From assembly GCF_050859505.1 (NCBI RefSeq), contig NZ_CP193934.1, positions 1,984,001 through 2,048,000 on the forward strand: DNA of 64,000 bases, in the 5' to 3' direction. This stretch comes from Marinirhabdus sp050859505. GTDB lineage: Bacteria; Bacteroidota; Bacteroidia; Flavobacteriales; Flavobacteriaceae. This document shows positions 51,553 through 60,777 of this stretch, piece after piece. How positions within the stretch are numbered: the first letter of the stretch is position 1; each line of letters starts with the position of its first letter. Under the pieces are notes generated by a model that saw only the letters and a list, made by a program, of their open reading frames with translations, did not search any database and was not told where the DNA came from. The translations under genes and the position numbers were made by a program.

Positions 51553-52860
51553 ATGAAAATCCCAGAATTTATACGTGCCAATCTGCTTTTAAAAATGACC
51601 TCGCTTAATGCGGTGGTGGTGAGCATTAGACTGGCGATTGCGTTTGGAATGCAACGTATTATGTATGAGTTTATAGGTGCGGAAGGTCTCTATAAAGTTG
51701 GGCAGTTACGTAGTTTAGAACAATTGCTTACTTCAGTAACTTCTTTGGGAGTTTTTAATGGGGTGGTAAAATACCTCGCCGAATACAAAGATGATAAACC
51801 ACAATTACAGAAACTTTTTTCCTCTGCTTTTGTCTTTTCTGTTATTGGGACAACGGTTGCTGGTCTGGGGTTATTCTTTGGTGCAGAATTTATAAGCGAC
51901 TATCTTTTTGCTACAAGAGATTTCGCCTATCTCTTAAAATTTATAGCAGTTCTTACTCCGGCGATTGCTCTACAGCGCATTTTTGATGGCGTGGTAAATG
52001 GTTTGTCACAATACAAGCAGTATGCGAAGATTCAGTTTATAAGCTACCTTATAAGCACCATACTCACATTGGCAGCGCTGTATTTTTATAATTTAGATGG
52101 AGCGCTACTGGCGATTGCTTTGTCTCCTGTGATTCAGTTGGGGATGATTTTTGTCGTATTCTTCAAGGTTGTTAAGGAATATATTCAGTTTAAAGAGTTG
52201 TCTTTCAATACACCCATGGCCAAGAGTTTATTAGCTTTTACACTTATGAGTTTTGTGTCTTCCATCTTGTTACCCTTTGTAGAAATTGATCTTCGTTCTA
52301 TGATTGCTGAACGAATTTCGGAAACAGATGCAGGTGTTTGGACCAATGTAACGGTACTATCAAAAAATTATATGGTGTTTTCGGGTTCTATTTTCACACT
52401 ATATGTATTACCAAAATTCGCCAGCATTCATACCGGAAAAGAGTTTAAAAGCGAGGTTTTCAATATTTATAAAACATTGTTACCCATATTTGGTTTGGGA
52501 ATGCTGGTGGTTTACTTACTGCGCAATGTACTTATAGAATTATTGTATCCCGGATTAACCGAAATGGCTCCACTCTTTAAATGGCAACTCATGGGAGATT
52601 TTATTCGTTTGGGGTCTTTGGTATTGGCACACCAGTTTTTGGCGAAGAAAATGGTGCGTAATTATATTTTTTCTGAAATTTTCTCTATCGGATTGTTCTT
52701 TGGTCTATCGTATTATTTTGTAGTAGATTATGGTGTAGAAGGTATCGTGATAGCTCATTTTATCCGTTATGCGCTCTACTTTTTACTGGTAATATTTTTA
52801 TTGTGGCGTTATTTCAATAACCGAAGAAATAAAAGATTGAAAGCTCAAAAAACCGATTAA
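51553..52860 (+). CDS. wzx: O-antigen/oligosaccharide flippase (Wzx-like, MATE/MVF superfamily)
   Basis: 435 residues, about twelve hydrophobic helices. The N-terminus TSLNAVVVSIRLAIAFGMQR and the later conserved loop VLTPAIALQRIFDGVVNGLS are typical of O-antigen translocases. It moves lipid-linked repeat units across the inner membrane. It lies between the sugar aminotransferase and a PhyH-family gene. Confidence 0.88.
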   Translation: MKIPEFIRANLLLKMTSLNAVVVSIRLAIAFGMQRIMYEFIGAEGLYKVGQLRSLEQLLTSVTSLGVFNGVVKYLAEYKDDKPQLQKLFSSAFVFSVIGTTVAGLGLFFGAEFISDYLFATRDFAYLLKFIAVLTPAIALQRIFDGVVNGLSQYKQYAKIQFISYLISTILTLAALYFYNLDGALLAIALSPVIQLGMIFVVFFKVVKEYIQFKELSFNTPMAKSLLAFTLMSFVSSILLPFVEIDLRSMIAERISETDAGVWTNVTVLSKNYMVFSGSIFTLYVLPKFASIHTGKEFKSEVFNIYKTLLPIFGLGMLVVYLLRNVLIELLYPGLTEMAPLFKWQLMGDFIRLGSLVLAHQFLAKKMVRNYIFSEIFSIGLFFGLSYYFVVDYGVEGIVIAHFIRYALYFLLVIFLLWRYFNNRRNKRLKAQKTD

Positions 52861-52877
52861 AATAGTAATTTTATCAT

Positions 52878-53708
52878 ATGATGTCTGTAGAAACTTGTAC
52901 ACTATTTTTAGATAATGAATCCTTCGAATTTAACGTAGAAGGCAACTTTTTTTGGGGAGAAGATACTTTATTATTTCAGCCCGAGGATAATGTAATCTCC
53001 AAGGTTTCATGGAGTAAAGACGGTTTTGGCGTAGTAGATGCCTTTCACGGAAATGAATTTGATGCCTTAAAAGCTTCCATTTTAAAAAACATACTAAAAG
53101 CATTTGATGCTCACGGAATTGAATATCCGGAAAACTTTCAGTTAAAAAACTACCATAAAGTAGTTACTACCAACGAGCAGCATTTACAAGTAATAGACAT
53201 CACCAGAAACTTAACCAACGAAGACTTCGATTTCGATATAGAGATGCTTGCGGAGCGCTTCGGAAAAATCCTTGGATATGAGCTTACTTCTTTTGTAGAA
53301 GAATTGGGTAAGTCACATATACAAATACGTGTTAACCGTCCAAGTTCTTTAGATATAAATCCGCCTCACAGAGATGGCTATTTAAGCTACTGGGAAGATG
53401 TGGTGAATGTGTGGATACCTATTGAAGGCTGTACACCGCAAACTTCCTTGCCTGTATTGCCAGGGAGCCATCTGTTGCCAGAAAACGAAGTACTGCGTAC
53501 CGAAAGTAAAGGTGCCACCATAAATGGGAATACCTATTATGTGCCTTGTATTTTAAAAACCAAATCTGGCGATTTAAAAATGATGCGCCCCAACCCGAAA
53601 GAAGGGGAAGCCATCTTATTCTCCCCTTTCTTAATCCACGGTGCAGCGGTAAACAGAAGTGACAGCACTAGAGTTTCTATTGAATTAAGATTCCCGAAGG
53701 TGAAGTAA
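52878..53708 (+). CDS. PhyH-family Fe(II)/2-oxoglutarate dioxygenase-like protein
   Basis: 276 residues. The iron triad is visible as HRDG (H-x-D) and the distal His in FLIHGAAVNRS, with an Arg nearby for 2-oxoglutarate (TRVSIELRF). Conserved WIPIEG and LPVLPGSHLLPE match phytanoyl-CoA dioxygenase-like enzymes. It probably hydroxylates a sugar, lipid or peptide attached to the polysaccharide. It is 17 bp after the flippase, hence part of its operon. Confidence 0.8.
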   Translation: MMSVETCTLFLDNESFEFNVEGNFFWGEDTLLFQPEDNVISKVSWSKDGFGVVDAFHGNEFDALKASILKNILKAFDAHGIEYPENFQLKNYHKVVTTNEQHLQVIDITRNLTNEDFDFDIEMLAERFGKILGYELTSFVEELGKSHIQIRVNRPSSLDINPPHRDGYLSYWEDVVNVWIPIEGCTPQTSLPVLPGSHLLPENEVLRTESKGATINGNTYYVPCILKTKSGDLKMMRPNPKEGEAILFSPFLIHGAAVNRSDSTRVSIELRFPKVK

Positions 53709-53769
53709 TACGTTGAGAAGTTGAGATTTCGATGTGTTTAGAAGTATTCAATTTTATTTCAATCATCAA

Positions 53770-54918
53770 CTAGCAACCATTATTCATAGTCCATTTCTCA
53801 AAATAACGGGTAGCAGCCAGTACGTGATCGTGTTCTTTTTCTACAAAGGCACGGGCATTTTTGGAGATTTCAATTATTTTTTGCGGATTGTGAATAAGCC
53901 AGATTAATTTTTCAGCAATTTTTTGTGCATCGGGCAGGGCGTTGATGGCTACTTCATCTTCAGCAAGCTGGTAATACTCCAAAAATTCTTGTTCGGCACC
54001 TGTAAAGACTACTTTTCCTTTTGCCATAGCTTCCAGCGCATTAAAACCCTGGTCATAGGCAAAAACCTGATCTAAAAGAATGTGGCAGTTGTCAAATAAC
54101 CTGATATATTCAGCATAGGGAACACTACGTACAGTAACAACCTCTATTTTATCTGAATGTGTTTCAGCAACCAGCGCGAGTGCTTTTTCAAAAATATCAT
54201 TTCCTTTTTTGTAGTAATTGTTAGTGTTAATTCCGTGGAAAATTATAACCTTGTCTTCAATCTTTGGAAGATGGTAGGTAAACTTACTTAGGTTTACAGG
54301 GTTTGGAACCATGCCCAAATATTCCGGGTACCCTCGTAACGGAATGTCGTAATCCAAATCGGACGCAATCACTCCGTGTATGTTTTCAAAAATATAATGA
54401 TGTAGAGACACAAATTCAGGCTGTAGATATTGCGTCATATGCTGAAACTGTGCTTCGTCACCTTTTTTTTCAAGATAGGGTGTGGCAATGGAGTACCTAA
54501 ATTTTTTATCCATTGCATATTTAACGCTCACGTAATCGGTTCCGCAGGAAAGCAGGAACACTTTTTTATTATTTTTAAAGATAAAATCTAACAGTTCTTT
54601 TTCAATTTTGGGCACTGTTTGAAAAGATACTTCGTTAATTAATTGTACAATATCGTTGCCTTTAAAAATAGTTTGATTTTGGAAAAACTGTTTTTGTATG
54701 CTTTGTGAATTAAGGTCTTTTTTGAAGAGTTTATAAACTACCCGTTTCAAAAATAATTTAAAACCAGAAGTAAATGGTTGTACAAAATTAACGTCAACCT
54801 GCCTTTTTTTAAATCCGTCACCCAAACCCACAACGGTAACTTGATGCCCTAATGCTACCAAACCTTCTTTCAAAGTATGGTGAGAAGAATTATATTCGCC
54901 TACCAATAGGATTTTCAT
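53770..54918 (-). CDS. Glycosyltransferase, GT-B fold (family 1-like)
   Basis: 382 residues. GT-B layout: N-terminal VGEYNSSHHTLKEGLVALGH, C-terminal donor domain with VPNPVNL and YDQGFNALEAMAKGKVVFTG (E-x7-type motif). It likely transfers a sugar to a lipid-linked oligosaccharide. It is transcribed opposite to its neighbours, with only 33 bp to the divergent GT gene at 54952, so their promoters must overlap. Confidence 0.85.
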   Translation of the reverse strand: MKILLVGEYNSSHHTLKEGLVALGHQVTVVGLGDGFKKRQVDVNFVQPFTSGFKLFLKRVVYKLFKKDLNSQSIQKQFFQNQTIFKGNDIVQLINEVSFQTVPKIEKELLDFIFKNNKKVFLLSCGTDYVSVKYAMDKKFRYSIATPYLEKKGDEAQFQHMTQYLQPEFVSLHHYIFENIHGVIASDLDYDIPLRGYPEYLGMVPNPVNLSKFTYHLPKIEDKVIIFHGINTNNYYKKGNDIFEKALALVAETHSDKIEVVTVRSVPYAEYIRLFDNCHILLDQVFAYDQGFNALEAMAKGKVVFTGAEQEFLEYYQLAEDEVAINALPDAQKIAEKLIWLIHNPQKIIEISKNARAFVEKEHDHVLAATRYFEKWTMNNGC

Positions 54919-54951
54919 GTAACTTGGCTATTGAAAGTTTAAATTTATACC

Positions 54952-56055
54952 GTGCAAAATACGCATAAAAAAATTTGTATCGTTAGCATTTGCCTCGCAA
55001 AAGGAGGGGCAGAGCGATCGTGTGCTATGCTTTCTGAAATGTTAGTAACGCAGGGTTACGAAGTACATATAGCTATTTTAACGGACGAAGTAAGATTCTC
55101 ATATAGTGGCACTCTATTTAATTTGGGGAAGCTTAAAAAAGAGAACGAAACTATAAGCGGAAGGTTTAAACGATTGCTGACATTGAGAGCATATCTCAAA
55201 AAACATGCTTTCGATGTAATAATAGATCACCGCAGCAAAAACGATTATTATCGGGAGCTTTTTTACCATAAAGTGATTTATAAGGGCTTCAAAAAAATAT
55301 ACGTAGTACATAGTTCAAACCCTAGTTTGTATCTTACTCAAAAGCCAAAGGAGTTTGCAAAGCTGTACAATAAGAATATGGTGACTGTTGGCGTTTCTAA
55401 TTATATTTCTAAAACTATTTTGCCTTCTTTTGGTATAGAAAATTCGGTGACTATCCACAATGCTTTTGATCCTGCCTGGGGTGAGTCCCAAAGAAGATTA
55501 CCCGGAACCATAACGGCGGGAAACTACATCCTCTCGTACGGAAGAATAGACGACCCTGTAAAAGATTTTACATTTTTACTGAATGCGTACACCGCTTCTC
55601 ATCTCTGGAAGGAAGGAATACAATTGGTTATTTTGGGAGATGGCGATGATAAAAAAACACTCCAGCAGTTTGCTCAAATCTTACCAAGCGCATCTCAAAT
55701 TGTATTTTTACCAAACCAATCGCCATTTCATATTATTGCAAACGCACAATTTGTAACGCTTACCAGTAGGTTTGAAGGCTTCCCAATGGTACTAGTAGAA
55801 TCGCTCTCTTTGGGGGTTCCTGTAGTGTCCTTAGATATTGTTTCGGGGCCTTCAGAAATTATTGAACACGAAAAAAATGGCTTGCTCATTGCCAAAAGGG
55901 ATGTATCTTTATTTGCTGAAGCCATGCAACGTATGAGTACAGACAGTATCTTAAGAGAACAATGTCAAGAAAACGCAAGGGCTTCCGTAGCACAATTTTC
56001 TACCGAAGAAATCGCCAAACAATGGAACCAATTACTATACAATGAATTACGTTAA
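54952..56055 (+). CDS. Glycosyltransferase family 4
   Basis: 367 residues from a GTG. GT-B fold: SICLAKGGAERSCAMLSEML with the Gly-Gly-rich acceptor loop, VIDHRSKNDYY, and the donor site LTSRFEGFPMVLVESLSLGV followed by SGPSEIIEHEKNGLL (E-x7-E type). It overlaps the following isomerase gene by 14 bp, linking glycan assembly and amino-sugar synthesis. Confidence 0.9.
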   Translation: MQNTHKKICIVSICLAKGGAERSCAMLSEMLVTQGYEVHIAILTDEVRFSYSGTLFNLGKLKKENETISGRFKRLLTLRAYLKKHAFDVIIDHRSKNDYYRELFYHKVIYKGFKKIYVVHSSNPSLYLTQKPKEFAKLYNKNMVTVGVSNYISKTILPSFGIENSVTIHNAFDPAWGESQRRLPGTITAGNYILSYGRIDDPVKDFTFLLNAYTASHLWKEGIQLVILGDGDDKKTLQQFAQILPSASQIVFLPNQSPFHIIANAQFVTLTSRFEGFPMVLVESLSLGVPVVSLDIVSGPSEIIEHEKNGLLIAKRDVSLFAEAMQRMSTDSILREQCQENARASVAQFSTEEIAKQWNQLLYNELR

Positions 56056-56461
56056 CCTAGACGCCATTACTTTAAAAGAAATTCCTAAAATCATAGCCGA
56101 AGACGGCCGTGGCAACCTTTCTGTAATTGAAAAAGAGTTGTTACCCTACGAGATTAAACGCGTGTATTATTTGTACGATGTGCCTAGTGATTCTATTCGT
56201 GGCGGACATGCACATAAAGAACTACAGCAGTTTTTAATTGCTGTTGCGGGAAGCTTTTCGGTAGTGTTGGATAATGGGAAAGAACGGAAAACGTTTCATT
56301 TAAACAGGCCTAACAAAGGATTGCTTATTCCAAGTGGTGTTTGGCGAGAGTTGGAGAATTTTTCGGCTGGGGCGGTGTGTCTTTCTTTAGTAAGTGCGGC
56401 GTATGACGAAGAAGATTACATAAGAGAATACGCCAATTTCAAATCAATTAAAAGAAGTTAA
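56042..56461 (+). CDS. FdtA/QdtA-type dTDP-6-deoxy-3,4-keto-hexulose isomerase
   Basis: 139 residues, single cupin. GHAHKELQQFLIAVAGSFSV supplies the metal-like His residues, followed by LNRPNKGLLIPSGVWREL. It isomerises dTDP-4-keto-6-deoxyglucose to the 3-keto isomer, substrate for the aminotransferase at 50400. Which isomer (Fuc3N or Qui3N series) cannot be told by eye. It overlaps the convergent GT2 gene by 18 bp. The dTDP-glucose synthase and dehydratase genes are not in the window. Confidence 0.88.
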   Translation: MNYVNLDAITLKEIPKIIAEDGRGNLSVIEKELLPYEIKRVYYLYDVPSDSIRGGHAHKELQQFLIAVAGSFSVVLDNGKERKTFHLNRPNKGLLIPSGVWRELENFSAGAVCLSLVSAAYDEEDYIREYANFKSIKRS

Positions 56462-57391
56462 CCGAACACCTAACGTTTCAGCAAGGGCTTTTCCTTTCAA
56501 TAATAATTTTAGCATTTGTTTTGGTTGTTTCAGCATATACCGCTGTTTGGCCGTTAGATTTTCTGGTGCGATCTGGTTGGCAAACCTTTTAAATGTTGCC
56601 GTATCACCTGCCATTTTATGTTGCATAGCAAATGAAAAACGATTTAAGTCCAGATACGTTTTTAATCCTGGATGTTGGTCTGCATAGGTTTCATACCTAT
56701 CTACATCCATAAAATTTCTAATGAGTGTGGGTGTATGCGAAATCCTATTGCTACCATCCAGATTATGTCGTGCCGTAATGCGATTGCTAAAGGCCAGGGG
56801 AGCTGCTAAAGCCGCACGCAACCACAAATCTGTGTCTTCTCCGGCACCGTGGGTGATGGCTGTGTCAAACCCATCTAAGTCTTCAAAAAATGTTTTTTTA
56901 AAACAAACGGCACTTGTCCAGGCTAGCGTGTCTACCAGACTATTTTCAAAATAATGGGGTACTAAGCCCATCCAATCTGCTCCTTTTTCAAGAACGGGAG
57001 AAATCATTGGAGAGATAAATTTTTTATGATGTCTTTTTTCGTAGGCAGTGGCGTACCAGGGATTTTCAGGGAATTTTTTAACTAATGTGTTGAGACTTTC
57101 TAAATGTGTAGGGTACCAATAATCGTCTGCGTCCAGAAAAACTATATGCTCGGCTTTTGCTTTGGAAACACCCATATTTCTGGTTTTAGAAACCCCCTCA
57201 TTTTTTTTACTTACATATTGAATGCGCTCGTCTTTGACCGTCTGTACAATGTCTGCACTTTTATCGGTAGAGCCATCATTCACAATAACCACTTCAAAAT
57301 CTGTGAAGGTTTGTAGAAAAAGGCTGTTTAAGGTGTTTAAAATATCCTTCTCTTTGTTATATAGTGGTATGACTACTGAAAATTTAGGCAA
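56444..57391 (-). CDS. Glycosyltransferase family 2 (GT-A)
   Basis: 315 residues. GT-A motifs are SVVIPLYNKEKDI at the N-terminus, VIVNDGSTDKSADIV, and the metal-binding VFLDADDYWYP. Its C-terminal part is helical and specific to lipopolysaccharide enzymes. It overlaps the upstream gene (57384) by 8 bp, so the two are co-translated. Confidence 0.9.
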   Translation of the reverse strand: MPKFSVVIPLYNKEKDILNTLNSLFLQTFTDFEVVIVNDGSTDKSADIVQTVKDERIQYVSKKNEGVSKTRNMGVSKAKAEHIVFLDADDYWYPTHLESLNTLVKKFPENPWYATAYEKRHHKKFISPMISPVLEKGADWMGLVPHYFENSLVDTLAWTSAVCFKKTFFEDLDGFDTAITHGAGEDTDLWLRAALAAPLAFSNRITARHNLDGSNRISHTPTLIRNFMDVDRYETYADQHPGLKTYLDLNRFSFAMQHKMAGDTATFKRFANQIAPENLTAKQRYMLKQPKQMLKLLLKGKALAETLGVRLTSFN

Positions 57392-58274
57392 TTTTTTTCT
57401 GTTTAAGTTGGATATAATACTGTAAGCGATACAAATCGAACCACCTCATATTAGGGTCTTCAGAAAGCAAGTTACGTTTTACTTTTGAAGAGATGGTACT
57501 ATAATACAATTGAAACAAAGGTACTGCATGCCATTTTTTAAGTTTCAGATATATTTTTTGAATATTTCTCGAGTCTGTGGGTAATTCGCCAGTTTCTTCC
57601 AAAACAAGGGTGGTGTCAATGGCTTCCAGAGATTTTTGCAGAAATTGTTCATTGCTTTCCAGACCCAAATGATATACGGGATTATCAATATGTAACACTG
57701 GAATTTTTTGGGCTTCCAGTTTCTGTTTAAAAAGTAAATCTTCTCCGTAGGTTTTAATCTTGATGGTTTTATTAATTTCTAAAAATAGTTCCTTTTCAAT
57801 CAAAAAACAAGCTGTTGTAATGCTACTATACATCGCTTTGTTACGTTGCGTTACCGTAAGCGTTTCCCGAGCATGGCCATAGGTCCATCGTAATATTTCA
57901 TTGGTATCTGGCTTTTCTTTTTTATAGGTAATTCCGCCTAAAACTATTCCTTTTTTATCTATATATTTTAAGTAACGTGTAATAAAATCGGTATGTACTG
58001 GTACCACATCGGCATCTAGAAATAATAGTTTGGAGTAGGTTGCTTTTTCAGCTAACAAGTTTCTGGTAGTGGTTCTTCCACCGTTTTCAGCAAGCTTATA
58101 GTAGCGTATAAATGGTAGTGTTTCTAGTTTTTCGGTTTCAGCAAAATATAATGAGGAGGCATCGTCCAGGAAAATAATTTCGATGGGATGTGAGATGTTT
58201 TCAGCTTCTGCGGAAAGTGCTTTCGCCAGCGGAAAAACATTGTAATTGTATGTAGGAATTAAGATGGATAGCAT
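57384..58274 (-). CDS. Glycosyltransferase family 2 (GT-A)
   Basis: 296 residues. SILIPTYNYNVFPLAKAL, IFLDDASS, and the DXD-type LLFLDADVVPV motif; the ENGGRTTTRNLLAEKA loop is common in this GT2 branch. It overlaps the next GT2 gene by 8 bp, so the two act together, probably on successive sugars. Confidence 0.88.
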   Translation of the reverse strand: MLSILIPTYNYNVFPLAKALSAEAENISHPIEIIFLDDASSLYFAETEKLETLPFIRYYKLAENGGRTTTRNLLAEKATYSKLLFLDADVVPVHTDFITRYLKYIDKKGIVLGGITYKKEKPDTNEILRWTYGHARETLTVTQRNKAMYSSITTACFLIEKELFLEINKTIKIKTYGEDLLFKQKLEAQKIPVLHIDNPVYHLGLESNEQFLQKSLEAIDTTLVLEETGELPTDSRNIQKIYLKLKKWHAVPLFQLYYSTISSKVKRNLLSEDPNMRWFDLYRLQYYIQLKQKKIA

Positions 58275-58349
58275 ACGAGATGCGAAATTACAATATTAAC
58301 TTGCAATGCCATATACCTTATGTGCATACTATTGTTTAAATTTAGACAT

Positions 58350-59996
58350 ATGAATATAACTTGCACTTCACCAAAATACTTGTTTGGTTTCATTTTTATG
58401 CTACTGGTGCAAACAGTTCTGTACAGTCAGGCTGAAGATCAATGGTTCTTTTTTAGGGCGAAGGATACTCTTTTTAATCCACAATTTGATACAACAGGAG
58501 ACTACCTTACGTATACTGGTAGTGACAATGGGCTTCGGAAGGTTTTGGAAGAGTATAAAATTTCAACCTTTAAGAAAACCTACAGAGGAGCTAAAAAAGA
58601 AGATCTTAAAAAAACTTTTTTTGTGATTGCAGACAGTCCTGAATTACTAAATGATCTTTTAAGAAAAGCCAGGCATTTATTTGATTTTGGCGAGCTAGTA
58701 ACCGAACAGGACAAAAAGATTTTTGAGCCTAATGATTATGGGCTTACGAGTACTATTGGTGAAAATATTGGTTTGCAGGTAAACTTAGATAATTATGATT
58801 TTTTGGGATTACCACAAGCCTGGTATTACACAACAGGCTCAAAAGATATCTTTATAGGAATGTCCGATGGTCTCCTGGACACTACCAGCGTTGAGTTTAA
58901 AGGAAAAACGAAACAGATTAGGAAATCTTCATTTTCTAATGGCCATGGGGTAGGGCAAGCTGCGAAGGCTGCTGGTCAGGGAGATAACGGGTATGGCGTG
59001 CCTGGAGTTTGTTACGATTGTAGTCTATACGGAACGAATTATGGGGATTTCAAATATTTTGAAGAAGTAAAAGAACTAGCAGTTTTAGGTGCAAAAGTTA
59101 TAAACTGTAGTTGGATAGGACGAACCTATTATGAGTCTGGACAACAAGCTATAAACGATATGTTTGAAAAAGGTACTGTTATTGTAGCTTCTGCAGGAAA
59201 TAAAGGTTGGGATGAAACAAAAGGAGAACTATTGTACTACCCGGCTTCTTATAAAAATGTAATTTCGGTATCCACAGTAATGTATAAGCATGAAAATGCA
59301 TTAGATAATATACAAATTGGAAAAACCGGAAAATATTATGCCGAAAATATAAGAGGTACCGTGGGGAGAACCATGGGATTTAAAGATAATGATACTTTAA
59401 AAGCTCCACATATTTATTATGTATCAACGGCAACACTAAATACCGAAGTTGATATTTTGGCACCTACCACAGGAATATTTTTATTAGAAAAATATATAAT
59501 GTCCGGGGAGTTTCTATACCATAAATATCAAACCACATCGGGAGCTGCTCCCTTTGTTTCTGGAACCATTGGTCTTATGTTTTCTTTGGCTCCGTGTCTC
59601 CCTGTAGATGAGGTGGAGAGCATTTTAAAAATGACAGCTACAAACATAGATCATATTGAAGCTAATGAACCTTTTAAAGGTATGTATGGTGCTGGCATGC
59701 TTAACTCTGGCAAAGCGGTTAAAATGGTTCATGATTTGTTTTCCGAAAATGAAACGGTTTTCATTGAAAACCAAAATTTTTCAAGATGGGATTTTAAATT
59801 GACTTCTTATTCAGATAAGGTTGTGATTAGAAATCAGGAATTTTCAAAAAATACTACCTTAAACTTACGAGCAAAAAATAAAATTGTGATTGCACCCAAC
59901 ACGGTGTTGCGACCTAATGACAGCGGTAGGATACACCTAAAAATAGACCCTAGCCTAACTAAAGAATGTGAATTGAGACTCCGGAAAGAAAAATAA
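58350..59996 (+). CDS. Secreted subtilisin-like serine protease (S8) with divergent motifs
   Basis: 548 residues from the ATG at 58350, which begins a signal peptide (YLFGFIFMLLVQTVLYSQ); an upstream ATG at 58320 adds ten residues. S8 blocks: IGMSDGLLD (Asp), SNGHGVGQAAKAAG (His; usual form HGTHVAG), ASAGNKG (oxyanion Asn), and TTSGAAPFVSGTIG (Ser; usual GTSMAAP). All catalytic residues appear present though the flanks are unusual. There is no clear T9SS domain. It is probably exported to the periplasm or surface. Confidence 0.82.
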   Translation: MNITCTSPKYLFGFIFMLLVQTVLYSQAEDQWFFFRAKDTLFNPQFDTTGDYLTYTGSDNGLRKVLEEYKISTFKKTYRGAKKEDLKKTFFVIADSPELLNDLLRKARHLFDFGELVTEQDKKIFEPNDYGLTSTIGENIGLQVNLDNYDFLGLPQAWYYTTGSKDIFIGMSDGLLDTTSVEFKGKTKQIRKSSFSNGHGVGQAAKAAGQGDNGYGVPGVCYDCSLYGTNYGDFKYFEEVKELAVLGAKVINCSWIGRTYYESGQQAINDMFEKGTVIVASAGNKGWDETKGELLYYPASYKNVISVSTVMYKHENALDNIQIGKTGKYYAENIRGTVGRTMGFKDNDTLKAPHIYYVSTATLNTEVDILAPTTGIFLLEKYIMSGEFLYHKYQTTSGAAPFVSGTIGLMFSLAPCLPVDEVESILKMTATNIDHIEANEPFKGMYGAGMLNSGKAVKMVHDLFSENETVFIENQNFSRWDFKLTSYSDKVVIRNQEFSKNTTLNLRAKNKIVIAPNTVLRPNDSGRIHLKIDPSLTKECELRLRKEK

Positions 59997-60000
59997 TTAT

Positions 60001-60762
60001 TTATTCATCTTTCGTAGGGTGTAGAGCCATATTTTTTTTTGCAATACAAAAGACACTAATCCCAAAAGGAAAATTTAAAACCTGAAGTAATTTATTTTCA
60101 AAATTGATAAGTTGCGTAAGAAAATAATTTCCGAAGGGCTTATCAATTAAATCACCATCGGTATTGTTTTCAGTTTTTTTAGCTGTGCTTTCAATTTTTC
60201 TGAAAAGGTACACAGGAACAAATAGGAAAAAATTCCAAAAGCTGGATTTTTTTATTTTGAAGCCAGTATGCTCCATTTTGTTTTTAAGTTCAGGCAAGGT
60301 ATATCTCCTGTAATGCATATTTACTTTGTCGTGATGGCTCCAAAGCGACATAAATGCCGGAACAAATATCATGATGGTTCCCTGGTTGGTCAATAAGTTA
60401 TTCCAGTTTTTAAGCGCACTTTTGTCATCTTCAATATGCTCTAAACAATCTGAAGCAATCACAATATCAAATTTTTGTCGGAGCTCAATGTGTTGCGCAT
60501 CCATTACATATGCATTAGGGATCCCATTTTTTTTACAATTTTCTATGGCTATGGAGCTTATGTCAACACCATATAAATTTTCAACTGCAAAACCATCCTG
60601 TTTTAATTCGTCTAATAGTATTCCTGAAGAACAACCAATATCAAGTATGGTAGCATCTTTAGGATATTTAGCAAGTAACTTTCTTATATAGTTTCTCCTA
60701 GATTTAAACCAGAAATGTTCTTTTTCAATTTTGTGATATTTTTCTTCAAACCCCTTTTCCAT
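60001..60762 (-). CDS. Class I SAM-dependent methyltransferase
   Basis: 253 residues. SAM site ILDIGCSSGILLDELKQDGF, then VDISSIAIENC, DIVIASDCLEHIEDD. There is a hydrophobic patch near the C-terminus (FWNFFLFVPVYLF). Related to methyltransferases in dolichol- and polyprenyl-linked glycan clusters. It lies 15 bp after the GT-C gene and is co-transcribed with it. Confidence 0.85.
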   Translation of the reverse strand: MEKGFEEKYHKIEKEHFWFKSRRNYIRKLLAKYPKDATILDIGCSSGILLDELKQDGFAVENLYGVDISSIAIENCKKNGIPNAYVMDAQHIELRQKFDIVIASDCLEHIEDDKSALKNWNNLLTNQGTIMIFVPAFMSLWSHHDKVNMHYRRYTLPELKNKMEHTGFKIKKSSFWNFFLFVPVYLFRKIESTAKKTENNTDGDLIDKPFGNYFLTQLINFENKLLQVLNFPFGISVFCIAKKNMALHPTKDE

Positions 60763-60777
60763 ATTATTTTTTAAAAT

